Made by a program: the position numbers and the translations under genes. Of a DNA stretch of 32,888 nucleotides, positions 24,725-31,971 are shown piece by piece (positions within the stretch are counted from its first letter, which is position 1; each line of letters starts with the position of its first letter). The DNA is taken from contig JAJFGG010000105.1 in the NCBI GenBank assembly GCA_021776235.1, positions 1 to 32,888 on the forward strand, read 5' to 3'. The notes below the pieces were generated by a model. It worked only from the letters and a program-made list of their open reading frames with translations. It searched no databases and was not told the DNA's origin. The stretch comes from Alphaproteobacteria bacterium (lineage in GTDB: Bacteria > Pseudomonadota > Alphaproteobacteria > GCA-2731375).

Positions 24725-25920
24725 AAGGATCGCCCCCCGGCCATCGCGGGGGATGCGGTGTCAGGTTGCGCCAGTTCGGCTTCGATGTCCGCTACGATGA
24801 TATCCGTCACCGCCATTTTTGTCAGACGGCAATACATCGTCTCCGTTTCGTCAAGCCGGCCGTGTTCGAAGTACTTGTTGGACGGCGCGCCGCCGCCGCA
24901 GACGCCGAAATAATCACATGATTTGCGGCATCGTGATCGGCCAGCCTCGATTTCCCGACGTACTTTTTGAAACACGGCGCTATCCTCCAGGTCTGCCAGC
25001 CCGCCCTGGTGGACATTGCCGAATATGAAATTTCCATAGGCATCGGAAAATTGCCCCAGCAACTCGGGCGAAAAGGTGCTGATGTTGCCGTCGGCATCGA
25101 CACTGACGATGCCAAAGGGCACGACCTGATGATTGTAGAGCGCGGTATCCTGGTCAGCGGCGATCGCTGTCATGGCGTCATTGAATTCGCGAACATCCAA
25201 AACGCCCGGATGCTGTTTCACCAGGTCGAGGAAGCGATGGAAAAAACGTCTCAGCAGCACCTCGGTATCGTTGCCGGCCAAGGTTGAATTAAGATTTGCG
25301 CCTTCGATCTCCTCGATATTGAAGCCGATCTGTCCGATATCGTTGTCGGCGAAGAAGTCAAATATCTCATCGGGGTATTCCAGCGACTGCCGCGTTAAAA
25401 CGCAGATTGCATGGAAATCGATGCCGTTGTCCTGCAATCGCCCGATTCCGCGCAGCGTCCGTGCATGCGTGCCCGCCCCCGAGCGGGTTTTCCGATGGCG
25501 ATCGTGAAGAAACGCCGGACCATCGACACTTACGCCGACCTGAAGACCGGTTTCCAGAACAAAGTCGCACCAGGCCTGGTCAATCAACACCGCATTGGTT
25601 TGGATCGAATGGGTGAGTATCAGATTGTCGGGCCTTGCTTGTTCCGCCAGGGCGAAGGCATCGCGGTAAAATCCGATCGGCATGGTTGTTGGTTCGCCAG
25701 CATGCCAGACCACGCCCAATTGGCGCGACAGCAAGTTGCTTTCGAATACCGTCGCAAAAATCTGCCTCAAGGTATCAGGTTTGATCTTTCGAGTGTCGCT
25801 CCGGTTCGGCAAATAACAATAGTCGCAATCGAGATTGCAGAACGGCGTCGGCTGGATCACCAATAAATCAATCTTCGGGGATAAATCCGCGTGGCGAATT
25901 GACATGGACTTATTTTCCAT
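24721..25920 (-). CDS. grrM: Cyclophane-forming radical SAM/SPASM peptide maturase, GrrM/OscB type
   Basis: The 399-aa protein has the radical SAM cluster motif C-N-L-D-C-D-Y-C (Cys28, Cys32, Cys35) followed by Y-L-P-N-R. GrrM-typical blocks are V-V-W-H-A-G-E-P, H-S-I-Q-T-N-A, V-G-V-S-V-D-G-P, F-N-I-E-E-I-E-G, and S-T-F-S-P-E-L-L. A C-terminal SPASM region has Cys331, Cys335, Cys341 (before G-G-G-A-P-S-N-K-Y) and Cys364 in E-T-M-Y-C-R-L. Relatives make C-C crosslinks between an aromatic ring and a residue two positions later in three-residue motifs of a secreted RiPP. The precursor gene lies 91 bp upstream. The frame is open to an ATG at 25983, and another ATG lies at 25905; 25920 gives the usual short N-terminus, but the Shine-Dalgarno is weak, so the start is uncertain. 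Confidence 0.92.
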   Translation of the reverse strand: MENKSMSIRHADLSPKIDLLVIQPTPFCNLDCDYCYLPNRSDTRKIKPDTLRQIFATVFESNLLSRQLGVVWHAGEPTTMPIGFYRDAFALAEQARPDNLILTHSIQTNAVLIDQAWCDFVLETGLQVGVSVDGPAFLHDRHRKTRSGAGTHARTLRGIGRLQDNGIDFHAICVLTRQSLEYPDEIFDFFADNDIGQIGFNIEEIEGANLNSTLAGNDTEVLLRRFFHRFLDLVKQHPGVLDVREFNDAMTAIAADQDTALYNHQVVPFGIVSVDADGNISTFSPELLGQFSDAYGNFIFGNVHQGGLADLEDSAVFQKVRREIEAGRSRCRKSCDYFGVCGGGAPSNKYFEHGRLDETETMYCRLTKMAVTDIIVADIEAELAQPDTASPAMAGGRSL

Positions 25921-26011
25921 CCGCGATTCCGGTCGGTTCAATTGGCTCACATGGCTGAGGCCTAGGGAAGAAAACAGCCACATTCATGTTTCGGCGGTCA
26001 GGTATCCGGTA

Positions 26012-26329
26012 TTATCGGCGATAATTATACCAGCGTTGGTTCCGCCAATCGTTCCAGCCATTTTGCCAATTTGACCAATTGTACCATTGGGCCACCTGTT
26101 TCAAGGTTCGCAACGGCCCGTCTTTCCTGGCGCCCTGCTCGCGGAGGCTCGAGCGAATGGCCTGGATTCGGTCCGCGATGGAATTTTTTGCCTCTTCTGG
26201 CGCGGTTGCTGCACTCGCCTTATGGGCGATCGTGGCGCTAAGAACCAAACATGCGACCCCAACCGCCAACTTTGCGGTGATCAAATCCTTGATGTGTTGA
26301 CGGCGGGATTTGCTATGCGAATTTTTCAT
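26012..26329 (-). CDS. grrA: GrrA/OscA-like RiPP precursor with Trp-triplet core
   Basis: The 105-aa peptide has a basic N-terminus and a Sec-type signal (about residues 18-40, K-L-A-V-G-V-A-C-L-V-L through K-A-S-A, with likely cleavage after A40 or A42). A leader helix N-S-I-A-D-R-I-Q-A-I-R-S-S-L (49-62) matches the conserved segment of Grr precursors. The core (81-105) is tiled with W-Y-N (82-84), W-S-N (85-87), W-Q-N (88-90), W-N-D (92-94), W-R-N (95-97) and W-Y-N (100-102), ending Y-R-R. Each fits the aromatic-X-Asn/Asp crosslink motif used by three-residue cyclophane enzymes. Gly is scarce, unlike classical Gly-rich Grr peptides. AGG lies about 6 nt before the ATG. It is directly followed by the maturase gene. 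Confidence 0.85.
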   Translation of the reverse strand: MKNSHSKSRRQHIKDLITAKLAVGVACLVLSATIAHKASAATAPEEAKNSIADRIQAIRSSLREQGARKDGPLRTLKQVAQWYNWSNWQNGWNDWRNQRWYNYRR

Positions 26330-26413
26330 AGTTACCTGACTCTATTGCCAGAGATGCGATTGCGCACGTCCAAGCGGCCAACCATGACCACTACTTCTTG
26401 TAGAGTACGCCGA

Positions 26414-26443
26414 ATTAAAGCATCAAAATACCGTCATTGTCAC
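26414..26443 (-). promoter_or_regulatory. Candidate sigma-70 promoter for the grrA-grrM operon
   Basis: On the minus strand GTGACA (26438-26443) and TTTAAT (26414-26419) are separated by 18 bp. Each matches five of six consensus bases. Transcription would begin near 26407, leaving a leader of about 78 nt before the precursor ATG. No operator was identified. The gap 26330-26590 holds no other gene. Confidence 0.4.
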
Positions 26444-26590
26444 GTAGTTCGGCTGTCCCATTAGGCCGCGCTCGGGCATCTGAACCGCGGCACCTTGGGG
26501 TCCTGCGCTGCAGCGGCGCTGGCTGCGAGGATCATCGCCTGTTCCAGCCAAATAGTGTTTTTGCTCAATTAGTGGACGTCTCGCATGGAT

Positions 26591-27517
26591 TTAGTCCCCA
26601 CGCAGCCAGGCCTGAGCCAGTTGATGGGCGATGGCCAGGGGGGCGGGCATGCGCAATTTGGTCTGATCGCGCCAGCTTTCCACCATTTCCGCCACCTGGT
26701 CCCGGCTGAACCAGCGGGCTTCCTCCAATTCGTGGGGATCCACGTTGATCTCTGTGCTTTCCGCCGTGCCAAAACAGCCGATCATCAGGGACGACGGGAA
26801 AGGCCAGGGCTGCGAGAAGACATAACGCACCTCGCCGACCCGGATGCCGGCCTCTTCAAAGATTTCGCGGCGCACGGTTTCTTCTATGGTTTCGCCCGGT
26901 TCCATGAAACCGGCCAGGGCGGAATAGCTGTTCGGGGCAAAAATTTTCTGCCGCCCCAACAGGCAACGCTCGCCATCAAGCACCAGCATGATGGTGACCG
27001 GGTCGGTACGCGGAAAATGCATGGCGCCGCAGTCTTCGTCATTGCATTTGCGGGAATAGCCGGCCTCGCCCATGCTCGAGGGCTGGCCACAGACGGAACA
27101 AAAGCGGTGGCGGGCGTGCCAGTCCAGCATGGAACGGGACTGCGCCAGGATGGCGGCATCGGCAGCACTGCACGAGGCCGCCGCACTGCGCACATCGATC
27201 CATTTGCCGTAATCCTGCAACGGTGCGTCGGCCTTTCTCGGGCCGGCCGCGGAGACATCCACGGCGAAGTGCGAACGGCCGTTGACCTGACCCAGTAAAA
27301 GAGTGGTCGCGCCCTGGTTGATATATGGCTGCACATCGGCCCGCTGGCACCAGCCGATACGCAATTCATCTCCAGGCATCATCAGGCCGCGCAATTGCCA
27401 CAGCGGCAAGAAGCAGCTATCCGGGTCGGCCAATTGCTGCTGCAGCCAGTCAGCGTTTCGCCGCTCGTTGCCCATTCGGTTCATGGGACTGCCGGCGAAG
27501 GTATTGATGAACTCCAT
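26591..27517 (-). CDS. nudC: NAD(+)/NADH diphosphatase (NudC), Zn-ribbon Nudix hydrolase
   Basis: The 308-aa protein has an N-terminal NUDIX-like domain and a zinc ribbon with Cys140, Cys143, Cys158 and Cys163. The Nudix box runs from Gly203 (G-F-M-E-P-G-E-T then R-E-I-F-E-E-A-G). The S-Q-P-W-P-F-P-S-S motif (235-243) marks NADH pyrophosphatases. It hydrolyses NAD(H) to NMN(H) and AMP and can remove NAD caps from RNA. The frame runs upstream to 27673, but homology starts at M-E-F-I-N-T-F-A-G, so the ATG at 27517 was chosen. It diverges from the persulfide dioxygenase gene across 182 bp. It lies upstream of the grr operon on the same strand with its own stop 148 bp before the candidate promoter. 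Confidence 0.94.
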   Translation of the reverse strand: MEFINTFAGSPMNRMGNERRNADWLQQQLADPDSCFLPLWQLRGLMMPGDELRIGWCQRADVQPYINQGATTLLLGQVNGRSHFAVDVSAAGPRKADAPLQDYGKWIDVRSAAASCSAADAAILAQSRSMLDWHARHRFCSVCGQPSSMGEAGYSRKCNDEDCGAMHFPRTDPVTIMLVLDGERCLLGRQKIFAPNSYSALAGFMEPGETIEETVRREIFEEAGIRVGEVRYVFSQPWPFPSSLMIGCFGTAESTEINVDPHELEEARWFSRDQVAEMVESWRDQTKLRMPAPLAIAHQLAQAWLRGD

Positions 27518-27699
27518 TATCTGTCCGCTTTTTTCTGATGCATGTAATTCGTCAGCCTGGAGGGTGCCACAAGCCGGCCCCTTCGGCAAACACAGCCGCG
27601 CCATTGCGGCCGTTCTTTCGATGAAGAAATGCGTATTGCTTGTTGGCCGGCTCTGGTTCACGATTGCAGGCAAATCGTAAGCCTGTCAGGGGGTGGAGT

Positions 27700-28770
27700 A
27701 TGTTATTCCGTCAGTTATTTGATCCGCAATCGGCAACCTATACCTATCTGCTTGCCGATGCCGAGGCCGGTGAGGCGGTCCTGATCGATCCGGTCTATGA
27801 ACAGGCCCGTCGCGATGGCGCCTTGCTGAACGAGCTTGGCCTAAAGCTGAATTGCACACTTGAAACCCACGTCCACGCCGATCACGTCACCGGCGCCTGG
27901 TTGCTGCGGAATAACACCGGCAGCAGGATCGCTCTGTCGGCGGATGGCGGTGCGAATGGCGTTGATCAACTTCTGGCCCATGGCGACAGGATTGATTTCG
28001 GCGGCCGCTACCTGTCCGTCCGGGCGACACCCGGCCACACCGCCGGCTGCCTCACCTTTGTCCTCGACACGGAAGAAATGGCGTTTACCGGCGACTGTCT
28101 TTTGATCCGGGGGTGCGGGCGGACCGATTTTCAGGGCGGCGATGCCGGGCAGATGTACCGCTCCATCCATACCCAGATCTTCACCCTGCCGGACGACTGT
28201 CTGCTGTATCCGGGCCACGATTACCGTGGCTTGACGGCGACCAGCGTGGCCGAGGAAAAGGCCTTTAACCCGCGTCTTGGCGGGCAATTGAGTCAAAGCG
28301 ATTTCGTCGGCTACATGGATAATCTGGGTCTGGACCACCCGAAGAAGATGGATATAGCCGTGCCGGCGAACTTGAACTGCGGCCGGCCGGAGAACGACGA
28401 GGTTTCCGAGGACGAACCGACCTGGGCCAATCTGAACTGCACGTTCGCGGGTATCTGGGAGGTGCAACCACAGTGGCTGGAGGAGAACCTGGCCGTGGCG
28501 CAGATCCTGGACGTGCGCGAAGTGGACGAATTCGACGGGCCTTTGGGCCGAATCCCGGGCGCGGAACTGATCCCACTTGGCGATCTCGCGCAGCGTGCCG
28601 AGGAACTGGACAAGGAACGGCCAATCGTCGCCGTTTGCCGCGCCGGCGGGCGTTCGGCCCAGGCCACGGTTATCCTGCGCCGTGCCGGATTCAGCAAGAT
28701 CGCCAATCTGGCTGGCGGTATGCTGCGCTGGCGGGCCCAGCACTGCACGGTGGAAGGCGGCCGCGAGTAG
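27700..28770 (+). CDS. Persulfide dioxygenase-rhodanese fusion (ETHE1-like + rhodanese)
   Basis: The 356-aa protein joins two sulfur enzymes. Residues about 1-235 are a metallo-beta-lactamase-fold ETHE1-like domain, with H-V-H-A-D-H (57-62), His113 in P-G-H-T-A-G and Asp132 in F-T-G-D. Residues about 255-350 are a rhodanese domain with the active-site loop C-R-A-G-G-R-S, catalytic Cys313. ETHE1 enzymes oxidise glutathione persulfide to sulfite and glutathione with Fe(II) and O2. Rhodanese moves sulfane sulfur between thiosulfate/sulfite and glutathione, so the fusion can channel persulfide. A strong GGGGGTGGAG precedes the ATG at 27700; an upstream in-frame start at 27640 lacks this. No BigR-type regulator is adjacent. 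Confidence 0.9.
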   Translation: MLFRQLFDPQSATYTYLLADAEAGEAVLIDPVYEQARRDGALLNELGLKLNCTLETHVHADHVTGAWLLRNNTGSRIALSADGGANGVDQLLAHGDRIDFGGRYLSVRATPGHTAGCLTFVLDTEEMAFTGDCLLIRGCGRTDFQGGDAGQMYRSIHTQIFTLPDDCLLYPGHDYRGLTATSVAEEKAFNPRLGGQLSQSDFVGYMDNLGLDHPKKMDIAVPANLNCGRPENDEVSEDEPTWANLNCTFAGIWEVQPQWLEENLAVAQILDVREVDEFDGPLGRIPGAELIPLGDLAQRAEELDKERPIVAVCRAGGRSAQATVILRRAGFSKIANLAGGMLRWRAQHCTVEGGRE

Positions 28771-28784
28771 GCGGAGTTGGCAAA

Positions 28785-28802
28785 TTGACGCCGTGTCGTC
28801 AA
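28785..28802 (+). terminator. Weak candidate terminator after the persulfide dioxygenase gene
   Basis: TTGACG-ccgtgt-CGTCAA forms a 6-bp stem followed by TTATT, 14 bp past the stop codon. The stem is short and the T tract poor, so this is tentative. Confidence 0.25.
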
Positions 28803-28871
28803 TTATTGGTCCGCCCATCCAGGCCCCGGACCGGGGGTTAGGCCCCTTCAATGGATTGAAATTTGAAACCG

Positions 28872-28915
28872 GGCAATACCGGCTTGCGCATCGCCCTGCA
28901 AAAGCCGATATTGCC
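28872..28915 (+). promoter_or_regulatory. Inverted repeat immediately upstream of the SRP RNA
   Basis: GGCAATACCGGCTT (28872-28885) and AAGCCGATATTGCC (28902-28915) pair at 13 of 14 positions across a 16-nt spacer. The repeat ends 3 nt before the predicted 5' end of the SRP RNA, so it spans the expected -35/-10 area. A weak TTGCGC and GATATT 17 bp apart lie across its arms. It could be an operator, a stem-loop ending upstream transcription, or a chance structure. Confidence 0.4.
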
Positions 28916-28918
28916 GGC

Positions 28919-29013
28919 GGGAGAGCGGCTACGGACGGGCCTCTTGCCAATCCGGTCAGGTCCGAAAGGAAGCAGCCGTAACAAGTTTGGTCCGGGTCGT
29001 CGGCCGTTCTTCC
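28919..29013 (+). ncRNA. ffs: Signal recognition particle RNA, small bacterial (4.5S) type
   Basis: The universally conserved SRP core is present around 28954-28976: GGTCAGGTCC, a GNRA tetraloop GAAA, then GGAAGCAGCC, with the following GTAACAAG. The two ends pair: GGGAGAGCGG (28919-28928) with CCGTTCTTCC (29004-29013) using two G-U pairs. This gives a 95-nt hairpin, the usual length. It binds Ffh and targets membrane proteins to the translocon. Its place before dnaX is common in alphaproteobacteria. The remainder of the 333-bp gap 28771-29103 holds only the inverted repeat and the weak terminator. Confidence 0.93.
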
Positions 29014-29103
29014 ACTTCATCCCATTTGGCGCATTCCGTTTATTATGCAGCCCGGCCATGCTAGCCTGCGAGAAGAGGTTCCGAACTCGCTCTAAGTGAA
29101 GCC

Positions 29104-31008
29104 ATGAACGAGATTGATATGGATAGTGCGGCGCCCGCGGGCGTCACCGGCGTCGACGGCAAGCTGCCGGAGAATGCCGCCTATCGTGTGTTGGCGCGCA
29201 AGTACCGGCCACAGGATTTCAGCCAACTTGTGGGCCAGGAAGCCCTGGTCCGCACCATCACTAACGCCATCCGCGAAGACCGCATCGCACACGCCTTTAT
29301 CCTGACCGGGGTGCGCGGGGTCGGTAAGACGACGACGGCGCGCATCATTGCCCGGTCGCTGAATTGCATCGGCCCCGACGGCCAGGGCGGGCCGACCATC
29401 GATCCTTGCGGGGTTTGTGAACATTGCCGGGCAATCGCCGAGTCCCGCGATGTGGATGTCCTGGAAATGGACGCCGCTTCGCGCACCGGCGTCGACAATA
29501 TGCGCGAATTGCTGGACGGCGTGCGCTATCTGCCGGCCTCGGCCCGCTTCAAGATCTATATCATTGATGAAGTGCACATGTTGTCCCTGGCGGCCTTCAA
29601 TGCCCTGTTGAAGACCTTGGAAGAGCCACCCTCGCATGTGAAGTTCATCTTCGCCACGACGGAAATCCGTAAACTGCCGGTAACTGTGCTGTCGCGCTGT
29701 CAGCGCTTTGATCTGCGCCGGGTCGGGGCGGAAATGCTGGTGGCTCATTTCGGCGGCATTGTCGAGGCCGAGGGCGCGTCGGCGGAAGCGGAGGCCTTGA
29801 ACCTGATCGCCGGCGCGGCGGAAGGTTCCGTGCGCGACGGGCTGTCCCTGTTGGATCAGGCCATCGCCCATTGCGGCGGCGTGGTGACGGCCCAGCAGGT
29901 GCGCGAAATGCTGGGCCTGGCGGATCGGGTGCGGATCTATGATCTATTCGAGGAACTGATGCGCGGCGATGTGGCGGCGGCCTTGCAACAGTTGCGGGAA
30001 CAATACGATCTGGGCGCCGATCCGGAAGTGGTTTTACGGGATCTGTTGGAATTGACCCATTTGCTGACCCGTTTGCAGGTGGCGCCGGAGGCCGGCGCCG
30101 ATCCCGGCCTGTCGGAGGTAGAGCGGCAACGGGCCGAGGGCCTGGCCCAGGGCCTGTCCATGCCGGTACTGGCGCGTACCTGGCAGATGCTGCTGAAGGG
30201 ATTGGGCGAGGTTCGCGGCGCGCCATCGGCCCTGGCCGCTGCCGAAATGATCCTGATCCGCCTTGCCTACAGCACAAACCTGCCGACCCCCGTCGACGCC
30301 GTGCGCCAAGCCACCGGCGGCACGGACGCCGGCGCCGCACCGGCGAAGACGCCGGCACCGGCACCGGTTGCCGCGCCTTCACCGGCATCAAGCCCAGGGT
30401 CGGCCTTGGGACGGCAAATGGGGCAAACTGCCGCTGCTTCGGCGCAAGCCATGCCGGAAGCAATGCCCGTGCAGGATCCGGAACACGGCGCCGACGAGAT
30501 TGCCGGGCAGGACCCCATGCCAACCGCCTCCCGCCAGGTGTCGGAAGATCTGGCGGAACCGGTCTCTCAGGTGGCCAGCTTAGATAGTTTTGCGGCGATT
30601 GCCGATCATGCCAGGGCGGTGCGGGATGTGCGGCTGTACCATCATCTGATGGAAGATATCCGGCTGGTGGCGTTCCGGCCGGGGCATCTTGAAATTCGCC
30701 CGGAAGACAATGCCCCGGCCGATCTGGCGAATAAATTGCGCCGCAAGCTGGAAACCTGGACCGGCGAGAGCTGGGCCGTCGTGATCAACAGCCAGGCTGT
30801 TGGGCAGCCGCCACTGGCCGCCCAGCAGCGGCAAACCGCGGCTGATATATTGACCGATACGGAGAGCGACCCCCTGGTCAAGGCTGTGTTGGATACTTTC
30901 CCAGGTGCCAAGGTTACCGACGTCCGTCCCCTTGGCGATGGCCGGGACGACGGCGATGCCGCCACGCCCGGGCAAAGCGATGCCTCGAATGGAGTAGAGC
31001 AGAGATGA
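29104..31008 (+). CDS. dnaX: DNA polymerase III subunits gamma/tau
   Basis: The 634-aa clamp-loader ATPase has Walker [10 protein letters not shown] (69-77), zinc-binding Cys88, Cys102, Cys105 and Cys108, and Walker B region I-I-D-E-V-H-M-L near residues 153-160. The sensor motif is L-S-R-C-Q-R-F. After the AAA+ and domain III region comes a Pro/Ala-rich linker (about 400-495) and a C-terminal domain that in tau contacts the polymerase. No obvious slippery heptamer for a short gamma form was found. The ATG has only a weak upstream AAGTGAAG. Its stop overlaps the ybaB start (ATGA), forming the dnaX-ybaB-recR unit common in bacteria. Confidence 0.96.
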   Translation: MNEIDMDSAAPAGVTGVDGKLPENAAYRVLARKYRPQDFSQLVGQEALVRTITNAIREDRIAHAFILTGVRGVGKTTTARIIARSLNCIGPDGQGGPTIDPCGVCEHCRAIAESRDVDVLEMDAASRTGVDNMRELLDGVRYLPASARFKIYIIDEVHMLSLAAFNALLKTLEEPPSHVKFIFATTEIRKLPVTVLSRCQRFDLRRVGAEMLVAHFGGIVEAEGASAEAEALNLIAGAAEGSVRDGLSLLDQAIAHCGGVVTAQQVREMLGLADRVRIYDLFEELMRGDVAAALQQLREQYDLGADPEVVLRDLLELTHLLTRLQVAPEAGADPGLSEVERQRAEGLAQGLSMPVLARTWQMLLKGLGEVRGAPSALAAAEMILIRLAYSTNLPTPVDAVRQATGGTDAGAAPAKTPAPAPVAAPSPASSPGSALGRQMGQTAAASAQAMPEAMPVQDPEHGADEIAGQDPMPTASRQVSEDLAEPVSQVASLDSFAAIADHARAVRDVRLYHHLMEDIRLVAFRPGHLEIRPEDNAPADLANKLRRKLETWTGESWAVVINSQAVGQPPLAAQQRQTAADILTDTESDPLVKAVLDTFPGAKVTDVRPLGDGRDDGDAATPGQSDASNGVEQR

Positions 31009-31325
31009 AAAATCTGAGCCAGATGATGAAACAGGCCCAGGAGATGCAGGGCAAGATGCAGGAGATGCAGGACCGCATGGCAGAGGTCGAAATGACCGGC
31101 CAGGCGGGTGGCGGCCTGGTCAGCGTCACCTTGAACGGCAAGGGAGACATGCGCGGCCTTAAAATTGACCCCAGCCTGAAAGATGGCGAGATCGAAGTAT
31201 TGGAAGATCTGATCGTCGCGGCCCACAACGATGCCAAGCGCCGGGTTGAGACCTATACTCAGGAAGAGATGAGCAAACTGACCGGCGGTCTGAACCTGCC
31301 CGCCGGCATGAAGCTGCCTTTCTGA
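31005..31325 (+). CDS. ybaB: YbaB/EbfC family nucleoid-associated protein
   Basis: The 106-aa protein has the family pattern: a Met/Gln-rich N-terminal helix ([15 protein letters not shown], about 7-21), the beta strand [12 protein letters not shown] near 37-48, and a C-terminal helix ending in a Gly/Pro-rich tail (G-G-L-N-L-P-A-G-M). It binds DNA as a dimer and is thought to shape the nucleoid or aid recombination. It overlaps dnaX by 4 nt, and recR follows after 20 bp. Confidence 0.95.
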   Translation: MKNLSQMMKQAQEMQGKMQEMQDRMAEVEMTGQAGGGLVSVTLNGKGDMRGLKIDPSLKDGEIEVLEDLIVAAHNDAKRRVETYTQEEMSKLTGGLNLPAGMKLPF

Positions 31326-31345
31326 AATACAGGTATCCAGACGCG

Positions 31346-31939
31346 ATGACGGGAACCCAGATTGATCAGCTTATTCAGCTGTTGGCGAAGTTGCCCGGCC
31401 TGGGCCCGCGTTCCGCCAGGCGGGCCGCCCTGCATCTGATCGACCGCAAGGAAAGCCTGCTGCGGCCTTTGGCCCAGGCCATGAGCCAGGCGGCCGATAC
31501 GGTGGCGCCCTGTGACAATTGCGGCAACCTGGATAGCGTGCAGCCTTGCGCGATATGCCGCGATGGCCGCCGTGACGGCAGCCTGATTTGTGTCGTCGAA
31601 AGCGTTGCCGATCTGTGGGCCTTGGAAAGGTCCGGGGTTTTTCGTGGCCGTTACCATGTTTTGGGCGGGACGCTTTCGGCTCTGGACGGCATCGGCCCGG
31701 AAGATCTGAATATCGGCGCTCTGCTCGCCCGGGCCGGAGAGGCGGCGGTGGTTGAAGTAATCCTGGCCACCAACGCCACGGTGGATGGGCAAACCACGGC
31801 CCATTACCTGGCTGAAAAACTGAGCGGTTGCGGCGTAAAGGTTTCCGGACTGGCCCATGGTGTCCCCGTTGGCGGCGAACTGGATTATCTCGACGACGGT
31901 ACCCTGGCCACGGCCCTGCGTTCCCGTCACGCGGTATAG
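31346..31939 (+). CDS. recR: Recombination mediator protein RecR
   Basis: The 197-aa protein has the helix-hairpin-helix [12 protein letters not shown] near residues 16-27. Zinc-finger cysteines are at 56, 59, 68 and 71. A Toprim domain begins at V-V-E-S-V (about 82), with G[13 protein letters not shown] near 108-122. With RecF and RecO it loads RecA on gapped, SSB-coated DNA. The order dnaX-ybaB-recR is conserved. It converges with the exporter gene across 32 bp; no clear terminator is seen there. Confidence 0.96.
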   Translation: MTGTQIDQLIQLLAKLPGLGPRSARRAALHLIDRKESLLRPLAQAMSQAADTVAPCDNCGNLDSVQPCAICRDGRRDGSLICVVESVADLWALERSGVFRGRYHVLGGTLSALDGIGPEDLNIGALLARAGEAAVVEVILATNATVDGQTTAHYLAEKLSGCGVKVSGLAHGVPVGGELDYLDDGTLATALRSRHAV

Positions 31940-31971
31940 CCCGGCGCGGCCTGGGTCAATCTTGAGGAGCG

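Noticed and set aside
27841-28950. 369-aa frame opposite the persulfide dioxygenase gene
   Set aside because: It is antisense to a gene with full catalytic motifs on the other strand.
30320-30600. Repetitive GC-rich part of dnaX as a possible frameshift or CRISPR-like repeat
   Set aside because: It is the ordinary Pro/Ala linker; no regular spacing and no slippery A-rich heptamer seen.
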